Assembly (NCBI GenBank): GCA_938038815.1 | Contig: CALHTF010000028.1 | Location: 1 to 64,000, forward strand | Direction of reading: 5' to 3' | DNA: 64,000 nt | Origin: an uncultured Acidimicrobiales bacterium | GTDB taxonomy: Bacteria; Actinomycetota; Acidimicrobiia; Acidimicrobiales; SHLQ01 | In this document: one piece after another, positions 1-8,820 of the stretch | How positions within the stretch are numbered: the first letter of the stretch is position 1 | Layout of the letters: each line of letters begins with the position of its first letter | Made by a program: the position numbers and the translations under genes | The notes under the pieces: model-generated | Databases searched by the model: none | The model's input: only the letters and a program-made list of their open reading frames with translations | What the model was told of the DNA's origin: nothing

Positions 1-1
1 C

Positions 2-427
2 GACCCGCAGATGCTCGGCATCGGCCCCGTCCCCCAGGGCGTCTTCGACCGCTACCTCTGCACCTCCACACTCGTGGGTGCGGTGTTTGATGGCGACGGG
101 CAGAACCTGTGGCTCGGAAGAACCAAACGGCTCGCCACCCGAGCCCAGCTCACCGGACTACGAGCCCGCGATAAAGGCTGCGTCCTGTGCGCCGCACCCC
201 ACAACAAATGCCAAGCCCATCATCTACGGCCCTACAACGCCCCCATCGGTGGGCGCACCAACATCGACGAACTCGCACTCGTCTGCTCGGACTGCCATCA
301 CCTCATCCACGACACCAAACAAACCCTCCACAAAAACGACCACGGCGTCTGGACACTGCGGCCCGCAACCCCCGACGAAATCGCCCCCACCCGACCCAAA
401 GACACACCCCACCCAAAGCGAGAGTGA
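2..427 (+). CDS. HNH endonuclease, 13E12/DUF222 type (5' truncated by window edge)
   Basis: The reading frame is already open at the first base, so this is only the C-terminal part of the gene. It carries the typical end of the actinobacterial 13E12 repeat/DUF222 HNH proteins. A Cys pair (CVLC) is followed by QAHHLRPY, then a conserved NIDELALVCSDCHHLIHD segment that supplies the second Cys pair and the last His. These residues form a zinc-supported HNH nuclease fold that would cut DNA. Such genes occur in many copies in actinobacterial genomes, often on or near mobile DNA, and their biological role is unclear. The tail after the HNH is Pro/Thr-rich. The family call is firm; the substrate is unknown. 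Confidence 0.85.
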   Translation, partial: DPQMLGIGPVPQGVFDRYLCTSTLVGAVFDGDGQNLWLGRTKRLATRAQLTGLRARDKGCVLCAAPHNKCQAHHLRPYNAPIGGRTNIDELALVCSDCHHLIHDTKQTLHKNDHGVWTLRPATPDEIAPTRPKDTPHPKRE

Positions 428-605
428 ATCGCCCGCTCCCGACCCGGCTCCCCCCAGCCTCTTGGCCAGCACGCACCGACCAACCCGTGACTGGCCCATC
501 GAACGTGCCACTCGATCCCGCCTGACATGGTCACGCGGGCTACTTGGCGTTGAGCGCTCTGCGGCTGGTCGCGAACCCGTCCGTGCCCCGCCGAGTTTTC
601 CGGAC

Positions 606-1319
606 CTACAAGCGACCGGTTGATTGTGCCGCACCGAATACACCGATGCGCTCCATGCCATTGGCCATGGCGACCGCCTCTAGCTGCGACGACACGTCCA
701 ACTTTCGCAAGACCGATTTCACTTGGGTTCGCACGGTGCTCTCGGCAACAAAACCCTGCTCGGCGATCGACCGGACGTTGTGGCCGTCGCATAGCAGCCG
801 TAGCACCACCTGCTCCCGTTCGGTCAGGGTCGAAAACTTCGACACTTGCTGACGCCGATGGTCTTCGACCTGCCGGTAATTCGTTTGTGCCTGAGCCCGA
901 TGGGTGACCGCCGTGAGCACCTCGCCACGCACCGTTGCCTCAACGGCGCGCACCAGATCCTTGATCGGACGGCCTTTGGAAATCACGGTCGATGCTCCAG
1001 AAGCGATACATGCATCCCAATGCATCGAGTCGTCGCTACCGGTGTACACGACGCAGTCGATACCCGCTTTGGTCAACCACCGCACGAAGCGGACCCCGGC
1101 GTCGCGGTCGCTACCCATGGTCACATCGACCACCGCTACCTCAGCTGCCGGCACGTCGAGGGTGGCCCAGTCTCGCTCATCGATCTCCAACTGAGGCTGA
1201 GGGTCGAATGTGAACGCGCAAAGACCGATCTCGGCGATTGCCGCGCAAACGCCGCTCGACACAAGGGGGTGATCATCGATCACGACCACCCGAGTGTTGT
1301 TCGCACCTGGCCGATACAT
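606..1319 (-). CDS. LuxR/NarL-family response regulator
   Basis: This 237-residue DNA-binding response regulator has an N-terminal receiver domain with the acidic pair D15-D16, phospho-acceptor D65 in VAVVDVTMG, a Thr at about 93 and Lys115 in VISKG. A C-terminal LuxR-type helix-turn-helix (about 162-218) begins LTEREQVVLRLL and includes ESTVRTQVKSVLRKL. It should be phosphorylated by the histidine kinase encoded immediately upstream on the same strand: the kinase stop codon abuts this start with no gap, so the two are co-transcribed. The receiver keeps all catalytic residues. Its targets are not visible, but the pair lies divergent from the Tad pilus locus at 3111, which is a plausible target. 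Confidence 0.9.
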   Translation of the reverse strand: MYRPGANNTRVVVIDDHPLVSSGVCAAIAEIGLCAFTFDPQPQLEIDERDWATLDVPAAEVAVVDVTMGSDRDAGVRFVRWLTKAGIDCVVYTGSDDSMHWDACIASGASTVISKGRPIKDLVRAVEATVRGEVLTAVTHRAQAQTNYRQVEDHRRQQVSKFSTLTEREQVVLRLLCDGHNVRSIAEQGFVAESTVRTQVKSVLRKLDVSSQLEAVAMANGMERIGVFGAAQSTGRL

Positions 1320-2843
1320 CTAGCCCGACACCGCCTGTGCTGGAACCAGATCGGACTCGATCGGTGACAGGAGGGGAACCGACAGGTCAACGCTGTCCGG
1401 GTCGGGCAGCGACACCCGAAAGCGAGCACCCACGCAGTTTGGCGGTAGCGGGATCACGTCGATGGTTCCGCCAAGAGCCTCGATTGCCTCACGCGATCGC
1501 GTCAGGCCTTGCCCGGTGTGCTCGGTCGGGTGTGCGCTTACCCCTGGCGCAAAAATTACGTCGTGAACCGCCTCGTTTACCCCGATTCCATCGTCGGAAA
1601 CGGTGATGTCGATCCAACCCGAACGCTGCCGTTTCACCTCAACGGCGACGAGCGAAGCGCGCCCGTGCTCCACGGCATTGTCCACCAAGTTCTGCACCAC
1701 CCAGGCCAGCACGTCGGGCGATGCCACGACCTCGGCCGATAAGTCCCCACGAAGTTCGACCCTGGTGCCGAGCTCTCGCCGACAGCGCAGGAACGGATAC
1801 ACGGTCTGGGCCACCTGAATTCGGTCCGGACGTTCGATTTCGGCGAGCGCCACCATCCGTCGCAGCCGTGCGAACTCCGACGTTGTCGCCGCGGCGAGGT
1901 CGACGAGTTCCTCGGTGGACATCTGGGCGGCGTTCACCCGCATCGTGATCAAGGCACCCTCGATCGCGGCGAGCGCAGCACGCCGGTCATGGGTCGCCGC
2001 TCCGACCCGGGCCTGAACGACCGACGCCGCAAGCTCGGCTTCGCGCGCCGCAACGCATTGACAGATATACGCTTGTCGAACCTCGGTAAGCGCAGCCAAC
2101 AGCACACCGACCAACCCGACCAGCAACAACATGATGGCTGCCGTCGTGCGAGCCTGCGATGCCGAGGAACTCGCGATGAGCATTTCCGCAGTTGCTAAGG
2201 CCACCAGGAGCACACCGATGGCGTAAGAAGCGGGGCGGCCGGTGGTTCCTCGATGCACAAATCGGACCCCGGCACCCAAGCACAAGACTACAAAGACCAG
2301 CACGAGCGGGGCACCCAGAAACGGCGACAAGGCACTGCACCCAACGACCGCGGCAGCGACTCGCCACCGGGGCTCGCGGATCGACCAGAACACATGGACA
2401 GCGCCGACCAGTGCGGCAAATGCGACCAGCATGGCCTGCGCCTGCTCAGTCGAGGAAGATTCGCTGAACCGGTGCACAAAGATGCGCAACGCGGCCGAGC
2501 CAAAAACCAGAGCCGTCACGCCGACCGCCGCCACGGCCATCGCTTTGTCGCGTTCGAGGTTTGACGCCAACAACAGAACCAGAAGCACCACCACGCTGAG
2601 TGCCAGTGCCAAGGTCGACAAGGTTCCCTGTACCGCGAGGTGAGCGAAGAACCTTCCCATGCCGCTGGCATCGTTCAGGCTCACCGCAGCGATGCTCCAC
2701 GCCAGAATGGTCACCGAGGGTAAAGCGAACCAAAACCCCGAACTGCCCGAGCGAGCGCGAGGCACCCGCTGAGAATTCCAACGCCCGCCCAACGGTTTTC
2801 CCAAACCGTTTGCGAGGCTCACTGCCGCCGTTTCGATACTCAT
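1320..2843 (-). CDS. Membrane sensor histidine kinase
   Basis: This is a 507-residue kinase with about seven or eight predicted membrane segments between residues 36 and 255, so sensing probably occurs in or at the membrane. A linker leads to a dimerisation region with the likely phospho-acceptor H285 in THDRRAALAAIE. The C-terminal HATPase domain has an N box NLVDNAVEH, a G1 box SDDGIGV and a G2 box GQGL. A purine-rich GGGAAG lies just before the ATG. It abuts the response regulator gene at 606-1319 and forms a two-component system with it. The sensory domain matches no ligand-binding family I recognise, so the signal is unknown. Confidence 0.87.
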   Translation of the reverse strand: MSIETAAVSLANGLGKPLGGRWNSQRVPRARSGSSGFWFALPSVTILAWSIAAVSLNDASGMGRFFAHLAVQGTLSTLALALSVVVLLVLLLASNLERDKAMAVAAVGVTALVFGSAALRIFVHRFSESSSTEQAQAMLVAFAALVGAVHVFWSIREPRWRVAAAVVGCSALSPFLGAPLVLVFVVLCLGAGVRFVHRGTTGRPASYAIGVLLVALATAEMLIASSSASQARTTAAIMLLLVGLVGVLLAALTEVRQAYICQCVAAREAELAASVVQARVGAATHDRRAALAAIEGALITMRVNAAQMSTEELVDLAAATTSEFARLRRMVALAEIERPDRIQVAQTVYPFLRCRRELGTRVELRGDLSAEVVASPDVLAWVVQNLVDNAVEHGRASLVAVEVKRQRSGWIDITVSDDGIGVNEAVHDVIFAPGVSAHPTEHTGQGLTRSREAIEALGGTIDVIPLPPNCVGARFRVSLPDPDSVDLSVPLLSPIESDLVPAQAVSG

Positions 2844-2869
2844 CTATTGCTTCCCGCCCGGAAGTACCT

Positions 2870-2890
2870 TGCACATCCCGCCGATGTGCA
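2870..2890. promoter_or_regulatory. 7-bp inverted repeat upstream of the kinase gene
   Basis: The arms TGCACAT and ATGTGCA are separated by 7 nt and lie 27-47 nt upstream of the histidine kinase start. They sit in the 267-nt region shared with the divergent pilin gene. The dyad could bind the LuxR-type regulator of this locus. This is inference from position and symmetry only. The rest of 2844-3110 shows no gene and no clear sigma-factor consensus. Confidence 0.3.
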
Positions 2891-3110
2891 CATGCCCACA
2901 GTGGCCCAAAACCGAACGCGTCTCAAGAACAAGACCAGAAAAGCCCGAACGTCGGTCCAACTGGGCAGAACCAATGTTCCAAACCGCGATTGGCGGCCAA
3001 CTTCGAGGCCTGTCGCGAGCATTTACCCAATTTAGTGGATTCGGTCCGACGTCGACCTGCGGTTCTCTGAGGCAGCACACCAAAACCGATTTACCAAAAG
3101 GAAAACACTT

Positions 3111-3290
3111 ATGAAGTACATCGTCGAAATTCTGAACCAGCGCATCGAGAGCCGGGACGACCGAGGAGCAACTGCGGTTGAGTACGGAATGCTCGTGGCG
3201 CTCATCGCGGCAGTGATCGTCGCTGTGGTGACGACTCTGGGAACCCAGATTCAGACCGCATTCCAGACCATCGTCGACGCACTGCCATAA
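3111..3290 (+). CDS. Flp-type pilin (major pilin candidate)
   Basis: This 59-residue protein has the layout of a Flp/Fap pilin: a short basic leader ending in RDDRG, then ATAVEYGMLVALIAAVIVAV, a hydrophobic helix with Glu at position +5 of the mature protein. A TadV-type prepilin peptidase would cleave after the Gly. The ATG follows AAAAGGAAAAC, a good ribosome-binding site. It is the first gene of the Tad locus and is followed by a perfect hairpin. That arrangement suits a highly expressed structural subunit with attenuated read-through into the machinery genes. The class call is confident; that it is the main filament subunit is inferred from position. No prepilin peptidase gene lies in the window. 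Confidence 0.88.
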   Translation: MKYIVEILNQRIESRDDRGATAVEYGMLVALIAAVIVAVVTTLGTQIQTAFQTIVDALP

Positions 3291-3305
3291 CCCGTGCGCA
3301 CGTTT

Positions 3306-3337
3306 CGTGGGTGGCTGGCCAAGGCCAGCCACCCACG
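3306..3337 (+). terminator. Perfect 15-bp hairpin between the two pilin genes
   Basis: CGTGGGTGGCTGGCC is followed after 2 nt by its exact reverse complement. A realistic folded form has a 13-bp stem and 6-nt loop. No T-run follows, so it may be an attenuator or mRNA-stabilising 3' structure rather than a full terminator. Its place directly after the first pilin gene fits differential expression of pilin over downstream genes. Confidence 0.6.
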
Positions 3338-3387
3338 AGGCCAGCTTCTTCACAATTTGACGGCGAATTTCACCACAGGCGGCAACG

Positions 3388-3543
3388 ATGAACAACTACG
3401 ACCCATCACCTATCGAGCTAGAGCGAGGCGCAGCGAGCGCCGAGTACGCGCTACTCGTCGTGTTCATCGCCGCAATAATTGTCACGTTGATTACGACCCT
3501 CGGTATCGATACCGAGGAGCTGTTCTCCCGGATCACGTTCTGA
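3388..3543 (+). CDS. Second small Flp-like pilin
   Basis: This 51-residue protein has a short hydrophilic leader with LERG, then AASAEYALLVVFIAAIIVTL, again the Gly / Glu+5 / Tyr pattern of Flp prepilins. It is shorter than the first pilin and its C-terminal tail is acidic (DTEELFSRITF). Its stop codon overlaps the start of the TadE-like gene (TGATG), so the two are translationally coupled. It may be a minor or tip pilin. The class is well supported by the cleavage-site motif and hydrophobic helix; the minor-subunit role is inference. Confidence 0.8.
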   Translation: MNNYDPSPIELERGAASAEYALLVVFIAAIIVTLITTLGIDTEELFSRITF

Positions 3544-3962
3544 TGCGCAGCACCACGAACCACGAATCCGACCAACTCGCCCGCTGCTGCGAAGAACCAC
3601 GCAGCAGCGACCGCGGCGCCGCCATGGTGGAGTTTGCTCTACTCCTCCCGGTGCTCGTACTTATTCTGTTCGGCACGATCGAACTTGGCCGGGCGTACAA
3701 CGCCAAGAGCACCCTTACCCACGCGGCGCGAGAGAGCGTCCGGGTGCTCGCCCTCGATACAGGCGACCCACAAGCCGCGGCGGTGGCCGCTGCACCATCG
3801 CTTACGGGGGCGATTGGGTTCAGCAGCACCGGTGGGACTCCTTGTACCCCAGGCGACCCGGTATCGGTGACCCTTTCCTACGACGTGAACTACACCATTC
3901 CGCTGTTCGGCGAGGGAACCATCACCTTGACCGACACGGCAACCATGAGGTGCGGCGCATGA
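3543..3962 (+). CDS. tadE: TadE-like minor pseudopilin
   Basis: This 139-residue protein has a leader ending SSDRG, then AAMVEFALLLPVLVLILFGT, a TadE/TadF-type N-terminal hydrophobic helix with the conserved Glu. The motif TIELGRAYNAKSTLTHAARES is characteristic of the TadE family (PF07811). The mature domain has two Cys that could form a disulfide. The start is fixed by the TGATG overlap with the preceding pilin gene; a longer in-frame extension upstream would run through that pilin. TadE proteins are cleaved by the prepilin peptidase and help assemble Flp pili. Confidence 0.85.
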   Translation: MRSTTNHESDQLARCCEEPRSSDRGAAMVEFALLLPVLVLILFGTIELGRAYNAKSTLTHAARESVRVLALDTGDPQAAAVAAAPSLTGAIGFSSTGGTPCTPGDPVSVTLSYDVNYTIPLFGEGTITLTDTATMRCGA

Positions 3963-5041
3963 GCCAGATAGCTATGTCGACACGAAACGCCGAATCCAAG
4001 ACCACCTCAGACGATCGCGGCGCGACCGCAGTGCTGGTTGCCTTCCTGATCGTTGTCCTCGTCGGCATCGCCGCGTATGTCATCGACGTTTCGGCCCTTC
4101 ACCAAGAACGGCGCGAGCTCCAGAACGGCGCCGATGCCGCCGCGCTGGCCGTGGCCTGGGACTGCGCCCTCGACGCCAACTGTGGTGATGAGTACGCAAC
4201 TGCCGACAGTTATGTCGACGCCAACGCCAACGACCTCGACAGCAATGTGCTGCCCGGCAACATCACCTTCCCAGCCGCCAACCAGGTGACGGTGAAGGCG
4301 ACGACCGCCGACAACGACGGCGATGACGTCGACGGTGACAACACCACCGTCGACTTCTATTTCGCTCCGATCTTTGGCGCGAACGGCGCAACCGTCTCCG
4401 CGGAGGCAACCGCCGCATGGGGCGTTCCGAACTCCGCCACGACCTTCCCAATCACCATCTCGCTCTGCGAGTGGGACGACTTCCTTGCCACCAACGGAGG
4501 ATTCAGTCAGGGTCCGCCATTCTCCGGTGCTCCATGGGTCCTTGAGTTTCTCACGAGCAACAACCAAGGCAACCCAAACGCTGGCCCAGGTGATTGCGCA
4601 GCTGTCGCGGGCCAAGACACCGACGGCGACAACCGTCTCGAGGGTGGCTTTGGCTGGCTACAAAACTCCAACTGCGAGGCCCAGATCACGGCCGACGGTT
4701 GGATTGGTTCCAAACCCGGAAACGGTGTTCCCAACGGATGTGACCTATCGGGCGATCTGCTGGGCCAGACCATCATGATTCCGATCTTCGACGACGTCTG
4801 GGACACGAAAGACCCAGGTGCCGCACCGTGTACCGGGCCCGGCGACAAGTGCTACCACATCTACGGTTTCGCGGCGTTCTACGTCGACGGCTTCCGCTTT
4901 CCCGGCAATTCCACAAATCCCCCATGCAACCCACCCAAGACGTGCCTGGGCGGCTATTTCACCAACTTCGTGTTCTCGAACCCCGGCGGCACCGTCGGCG
5001 GACCCGAACTCGGCGCCAATGTCGTCTACTTGATCGGCTGA
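3959..5041 (+). CDS. TadG-like pilus protein
   Basis: This is a 360-residue protein with an N-terminal DDRGATAVLVAFLIVVLVGI segment of the TadE/TadG type (putative Flp pilus-assembly TadG N-terminal domain). It continues into ALHQERRELQNGADAAALA, the usual TadG motif. The long extracytoplasmic part is rich in Asp, Asn, Gly and Cys and ends in VVYLIG. The ATG overlaps the TadE stop (ATGA). TadG proteins are thought to anchor or cap the pilus at the envelope. Roughly eight Cys in the exported part suggest disulfides. The N-terminal family assignment is good; the C-terminal domain is not recognised. Confidence 0.82.
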   Translation: MSQIAMSTRNAESKTTSDDRGATAVLVAFLIVVLVGIAAYVIDVSALHQERRELQNGADAAALAVAWDCALDANCGDEYATADSYVDANANDLDSNVLPGNITFPAANQVTVKATTADNDGDDVDGDNTTVDFYFAPIFGANGATVSAEATAAWGVPNSATTFPITISLCEWDDFLATNGGFSQGPPFSGAPWVLEFLTSNNQGNPNAGPGDCAAVAGQDTDGDNRLEGGFGWLQNSNCEAQITADGWIGSKPGNGVPNGCDLSGDLLGQTIMIPIFDDVWDTKDPGAAPCTGPGDKCYHIYGFAAFYVDGFRFPGNSTNPPCNPPKTCLGGYFTNFVFSNPGGTVGGPELGANVVYLIG

Positions 5042-5118
5042 CCCGCCCAGCCGCTTGACGGCATCGCTTTCCCTGACAACCACACCCACTCCCCCACCTC
5101 ACCAAAGGCCTTCGCCTC

Positions 5119-5166
5119 ATGAAAAACACCACACCCGAAACACTCGCTAGGAGGATCACCCAATGA
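5119..5166 (+). CDS. Possible 15-residue leader peptide coupled to cpaB
   Basis: A short frame begins at an ATG and ends with TGA overlapping the cpaB start codon (ATGA). Its codons contain the cpaB ribosome-binding site AGGAGG. The peptide is hydrophilic and basic and matches no known family. It may be fortuitous. The overlap is of the same kind that links the other genes of this operon, which is why it is listed. Confidence 0.25.
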   Translation: MKNTTPETLARRITQ

Positions 5167-6233
5167 CCAGGAAACGATTGTTTGGCTTCATGACATCGCT
5201 CGCCCTCGCTATCGCTGGCACCGCAGTGTTGGCGGCGTACGTCAATAGCGCCGAGGACCGGGCACTCGCCGGTGAGGAAATCGTTGAGGTGCTGGTGATC
5301 GACAAGCTGATCAAGGCCGGCGCTACCGCCGAAGAGGTTGCGGCCGCGTCTCGTATCGAACGAGTACCTACCAAGGTTCGCGCCGATACCGCAGTCGCCA
5401 CGGTCGACGGGCTCAGCGGCCAAGTCTCCGCGGTGGATCTGCTCCCCGGCGAGCAGATCCTGACCAACCGCTTTGTGACGGCCGCCGCGTTCGAAGAAGC
5501 GGAATCGACGCTCACGGCGATTCCACCCGGCTATCACGAGATCACGATCGCGCTCGAAGCCCAGCGAGCGGTGGGTGGCGAACTTCGTCCCGGTGATTCG
5601 GTCGGCGTCATCTCCTCATTTGACGCCATGCCCACCAACGGATCGGCCGCCGTGCGTTGGGTCGATGCCAACCGACTTCGTGAAGCACTTGAGCTAGGCG
5701 TCGACCTCAACACGATCGCTGCCTGGTTCGGGACCGAAGCAGCAGACGAGGCAACCGAAGGACCAGAAGAGGAAGACGGCACCGGCTTTACCGACCAAGT
5801 CATCGTCGACGACCAAGAGGCGTTCCTCCAGGCCGCCGAGCTGGTGATTTCGCTCAACGGAGACCTGCCGTTCGATGCTCGCCAGACCCCAGCGGTTACC
5901 CACCTACTCGTCCACAAGGTCCTCGTGACTCGGGTGCAACACGAAGAGGTGCCAGAAGTTGATGAGGACGAAGAGCGAAACACCGACCTCGCTCCGTCCG
6001 GCCGGCTGTTGGTAACGCTCGCCGTGCCGGTCGAGGACATCGAATCGGTCGTCTTTAGCGCCGAATTCGGGCGCATCTGGCTATCGGCCGAACCCGATGA
6101 GGCACCAGAAAGCGGCACACGCGTCGTCAACCGGGAAAACGTCTACGAACAAGACGCCGACGATTCATTCACGCCGGCCGAAGACGAATCGGTTTCGTTC
6201 TCTGCCCAAACCCGAGAGGCGGTCGGTGAATGA
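5163..6233 (+). CDS. cpaB: CpaB/RcpC-type Flp pilus assembly protein (SAF domain)
   Basis: This 356-residue protein has one N-terminal membrane helix (about residues 7-25). An SAF-like domain follows with VEVLVIDKLIKAGATAEE and VDLLPGEQILTNRFV. The CpaB/RcpC core (about 115-310) includes ALEAQRAVGGELRPGDSVGV and VTLAVPVEDIESVVFSAEFG. The C-terminus is strongly acidic. CpaB proteins are periplasmic or cell-wall-facing parts of the Tad apparatus. AGGAGG lies 8 nt before the ATG. The stop overlaps the next gene by 4 nt. In diderms the partner is the secretin RcpA/CpaC; none is present here, as expected for a monoderm. Confidence 0.87.
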   Translation: MTRKRLFGFMTSLALAIAGTAVLAAYVNSAEDRALAGEEIVEVLVIDKLIKAGATAEEVAAASRIERVPTKVRADTAVATVDGLSGQVSAVDLLPGEQILTNRFVTAAAFEEAESTLTAIPPGYHEITIALEAQRAVGGELRPGDSVGVISSFDAMPTNGSAAVRWVDANRLREALELGVDLNTIAAWFGTEAADEATEGPEEEDGTGFTDQVIVDDQEAFLQAAELVISLNGDLPFDARQTPAVTHLLVHKVLVTRVQHEEVPEVDEDEERNTDLAPSGRLLVTLAVPVEDIESVVFSAEFGRIWLSAEPDEAPESGTRVVNRENVYEQDADDSFTPAEDESVSFSAQTREAVGE

Positions 6234-7432
6234 GCGACTCACCAGACACGATCAATCTCGTCGTCGCCTCGCGCGACACTGCTACTCAGGACCGCAGCAA
6301 AGACATCTTCGACCGGTCGAACATGGTTATTCATCCGGCGGCCGACCTGCTTGACCTTGGTTCGGTCGATACGGTCGCCGGGCGGCTGGCGGGCCTCGAC
6401 CCGCATGTGGTGTTACTCGGACCAGATCTCGGCATCGACGAATCACTCTCGTTAGTTGCCGAGCTCGAATCCGTATGCCCCGCAGCGAGTGTCATCTTGG
6501 TCGGCGAACCCGACGCGGATCTGTTTCGCGATGCGCTACATGCCGGGGCGACCGATGTGATCGCTCCCGACGCCGACGACACCACGTGGGCGTTCAGCGT
6601 CGACCGGGCTATCGCGACCACCCAGCGGCTGCTCGACCTGAATGGTCGATCGGACGTCATCGCCACCGAGCAGTCGACCGCTCAGGTGATCACCGTCCTT
6701 TCTCCCAAAGGGGGCTCGGGCAAAACCACGGTGAGCACCAACCTCGCGGTGACCTTGGCCCGCTCGCACCCCGGTGACGTGGTGTTGGTAGACCTCGATC
6801 TGCAATTTGGCGACGTCGCTCATGCACTGCGGGTGATCCCCGAATTCACCTTGGCCGACGCAACCTCGGCCACCGCCGACAGCACCGCACTCAAGTCCTT
6901 CCTCACCAGTCGAGAGTCGTTGTATGTGCTTTGCGCACCCCAACAACCAGAAGATGCCGATGACATTTCGGCCGAGGTCGTGCGTTCGGTGCTCCAACAG
7001 CTCCACAAGAGCTTCTCGATCATCGTCGTCGACACACCAGCCGGGCTCGACGAAACAACACTCGAAGCGATCGATCAAGCAACCGACCTCGTCTTTGTCA
7101 CGTCGACCGATGTGCCAAGCGTTCGAGCGGTCCAGAAAGAACTCGACATTCTCGATCGGATGGGCGTTGAAAAACCGACGCGCCACCTAGTCATGAACCG
7201 GTCGAACGCCAAGGTTGGGCTCGATATCAACGACATCACGCTCACAACCGGCCTCGACATCAACGCTCAGGTACCGAGTAATCGGCAGGTCCCGATCGCC
7301 ATGAATCGCGGGATTCCCATCGTGGAGCTCGATGCCAAGAGCCCGCCGGCGAGAAACATCATTGGCTTGGCGGACCAGTTGGCGGGAACCACGCCAAAGA
7401 AGTCATCAATGCTGCGAGGATTCCGACGATGA
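6230..7432 (+). CDS. cpaE: CpaE/TadZ-like ATPase (receiver-like domain plus ParA/MinD fold)
   Basis: In this 400-residue protein, residues 1-130 form a degenerate receiver-like domain (DPHVVLLGPDLG, GATDVIAP), as is usual in CpaE. A ParA/MinD-type ATPase follows with the deviant Walker A LSPKGGSGKTTVSTNLA, VVLVDLDLQFGDVA, and IIVVDTPAGLDETTLEAID. CpaE/TadZ proteins localise the Tad machine, often at a pole. The gene overlaps both neighbours by 4 nt (ATGA), so expression is tightly coupled. Assignment to the family is firm; polar localisation here is inferred from the family. Confidence 0.88.
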   Translation: MSDSPDTINLVVASRDTATQDRSKDIFDRSNMVIHPAADLLDLGSVDTVAGRLAGLDPHVVLLGPDLGIDESLSLVAELESVCPAASVILVGEPDADLFRDALHAGATDVIAPDADDTTWAFSVDRAIATTQRLLDLNGRSDVIATEQSTAQVITVLSPKGGSGKTTVSTNLAVTLARSHPGDVVLVDLDLQFGDVAHALRVIPEFTLADATSATADSTALKSFLTSRESLYVLCAPQQPEDADDISAEVVRSVLQQLHKSFSIIVVDTPAGLDETTLEAIDQATDLVFVTSTDVPSVRAVQKELDILDRMGVEKPTRHLVMNRSNAKVGLDINDITLTTGLDINAQVPSNRQVPIAMNRGIPIVELDAKSPPARNIIGLADQLAGTTPKKSSMLRGFRR

Positions 7433-8820
7433 GTCTCAAAGACCGACTGGGGCAACCCCAACACGTCGAATCGATCACATCGCTTCGAGCGTCTAACTCA
7501 TCCGCGCTGCGATCGGCACCAACCGCCACCGACGCGATCCGCAGCGTGCGCGAACGGGCGCAGGAATCACTGTTTGCTCGACTGGGAGCCCGGCTCTATG
7601 ACCCGACGCTCACCGCCGATCAGCTGCACACGATGGTCACCGCCGAACTCCAATGGCTGTTCGAAAACGGCGACCTGCCACTGTCGGAAACCGAGCGGTC
7701 CCAGCTGGTGGAAAGCGTCACCCAAGACGTCATGGGTTACGGACCAATCGAGTCGATGCTTGCCGACCCGGCGATCACCGAGATCATGGTAAACGGCAAC
7801 GAGAACATCTTTGTAGAACGATCGGGTCAGCTCGAACCGACCATGTCGCGGTTCGTGTCCGATGAGCATCTTCGCCGGGTTATCGACCGAATTGTGTCCG
7901 CCGTCGGCCGACGGATCGACGAATCGTCGCCCATGGTCGATGCCCGACTACCCGATGGGTCTCGCGTCAACGCCATCGTTCCACCGCTCGCGGTCGACGG
8001 CCCTTCGCTCACCATCCGGAAGTTCTCACAACGCCCATTCAGCGTCGATGACCTCATCGGCTTCGGCACCCTGACCCCCCGTATTGCCGACTTCATCGAA
8101 GCATGCGTCGAAGCCAAAGTATCGATTCTGGTAAGCGGCGGTACCGGTTCGGGCAAGACCACGCTCTTGAATGTCGTGTCCGACTACATCCCCAGCACCG
8201 AACGCTTAGTTTCCATCGAGGACTCGGTCGAACTGCGGTTAAAGCAGTCAAACATCGTGCGGCTTGAAAGTCGCCCTGCCAACATCGAGGGGGAAGGCGA
8301 GGTCACGATCCGTCACCTCGTGCGCAACGCCTTGCGCATGCGACCCGACCGAATCATCGTCGGCGAGGTTCGAGGCAGCGAAGCACTCGACATGCTGCAA
8401 GCGATGAATACCGGCCACGAAGGGTCGCTGACCACCTTGCACGCCAACTCGCCCCGCGATGCGCTGTCTCGACTCGAAACCATGGTTCTTATGGCCGGCA
8501 TGGAACTCCCGCTCACCGCGGTGCGCGAGCAAATCGCATCCGCAGTCGATCTACTCGTCCACACCATGCGGCTCAGCGACGGCAGCCGGCGGGTCATCTC
8601 CATAACCGATGTGTCCGGCATGGAAGGCGACATCATTCAGTTGAACGACTTGTTCGCCTTTGACTTCGGCGCCGGGCGCGACGATGAGGGCCGCTACCAG
8701 GGATCGATTCATCCCACGGGGTTGCGGCCGTCGTTCACCGAAAAGCTCGAGAACGCCGGAATCCATCTGCCCATGGAGGTCTTTGGGATTCAGGCAAACG
8801 GGAAGCGGCGGTCCTCATGA
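7429..8820 (+). CDS. cpaF: CpaF/TadA secretion ATPase
   Basis: This 463-residue hexameric type II/IV secretion ATPase powers Flp pilus extension. Visible landmarks are the N-terminal region with [20 protein letters not shown], Walker [17 protein letters not shown], the Asp box [18 protein letters not shown], Walker [20 protein letters not shown], and the His box [14 protein letters not shown]. All are intact. The length is normal for CpaF. The start overlaps the cpaE stop and its own stop overlaps the vWA-TadB gene. It acts on the cytoplasmic face of the membrane with the TadB and TadC platform proteins encoded next. Confidence 0.94.
   Translation: MSLKDRLGQPQHVESITSLRASNSSALRSAPTATDAIRSVRERAQESLFARLGARLYDPTLTADQLHTMVTAELQWLFENGDLPLSETERSQLVESVTQDVMGYGPIESMLADPAITEIMVNGNENIFVERSGQLEPTMSRFVSDEHLRRVIDRIVSAVGRRIDESSPMVDARLPDGSRVNAIVPPLAVDGPSLTIRKFSQRPFSVDDLIGFGTLTPRIADFIEACVEAKVSILVSGGTGSGKTTLLNVVSDYIPSTERLVSIEDSVELRLKQSNIVRLESRPANIEGEGEVTIRHLVRNALRMRPDRIIVGEVRGSEALDMLQAMNTGHEGSLTTLHANSPRDALSRLETMVLMAGMELPLTAVREQIASAVDLLVHTMRLSDGSRRVISITDVSGMEGDIIQLNDLFAFDFGAGRDDEGRYQGSIHPTGLRPSFTEKLENAGIHLPMEVFGIQANGKRRSS

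Noticed and set aside
428-605. A small gene in the gap after the HNH endonuclease
   Set aside because: Open frames exist on both strands but all are Pro/Arg/Ser-rich shadows with no start signal or motif; I see nothing functional there.
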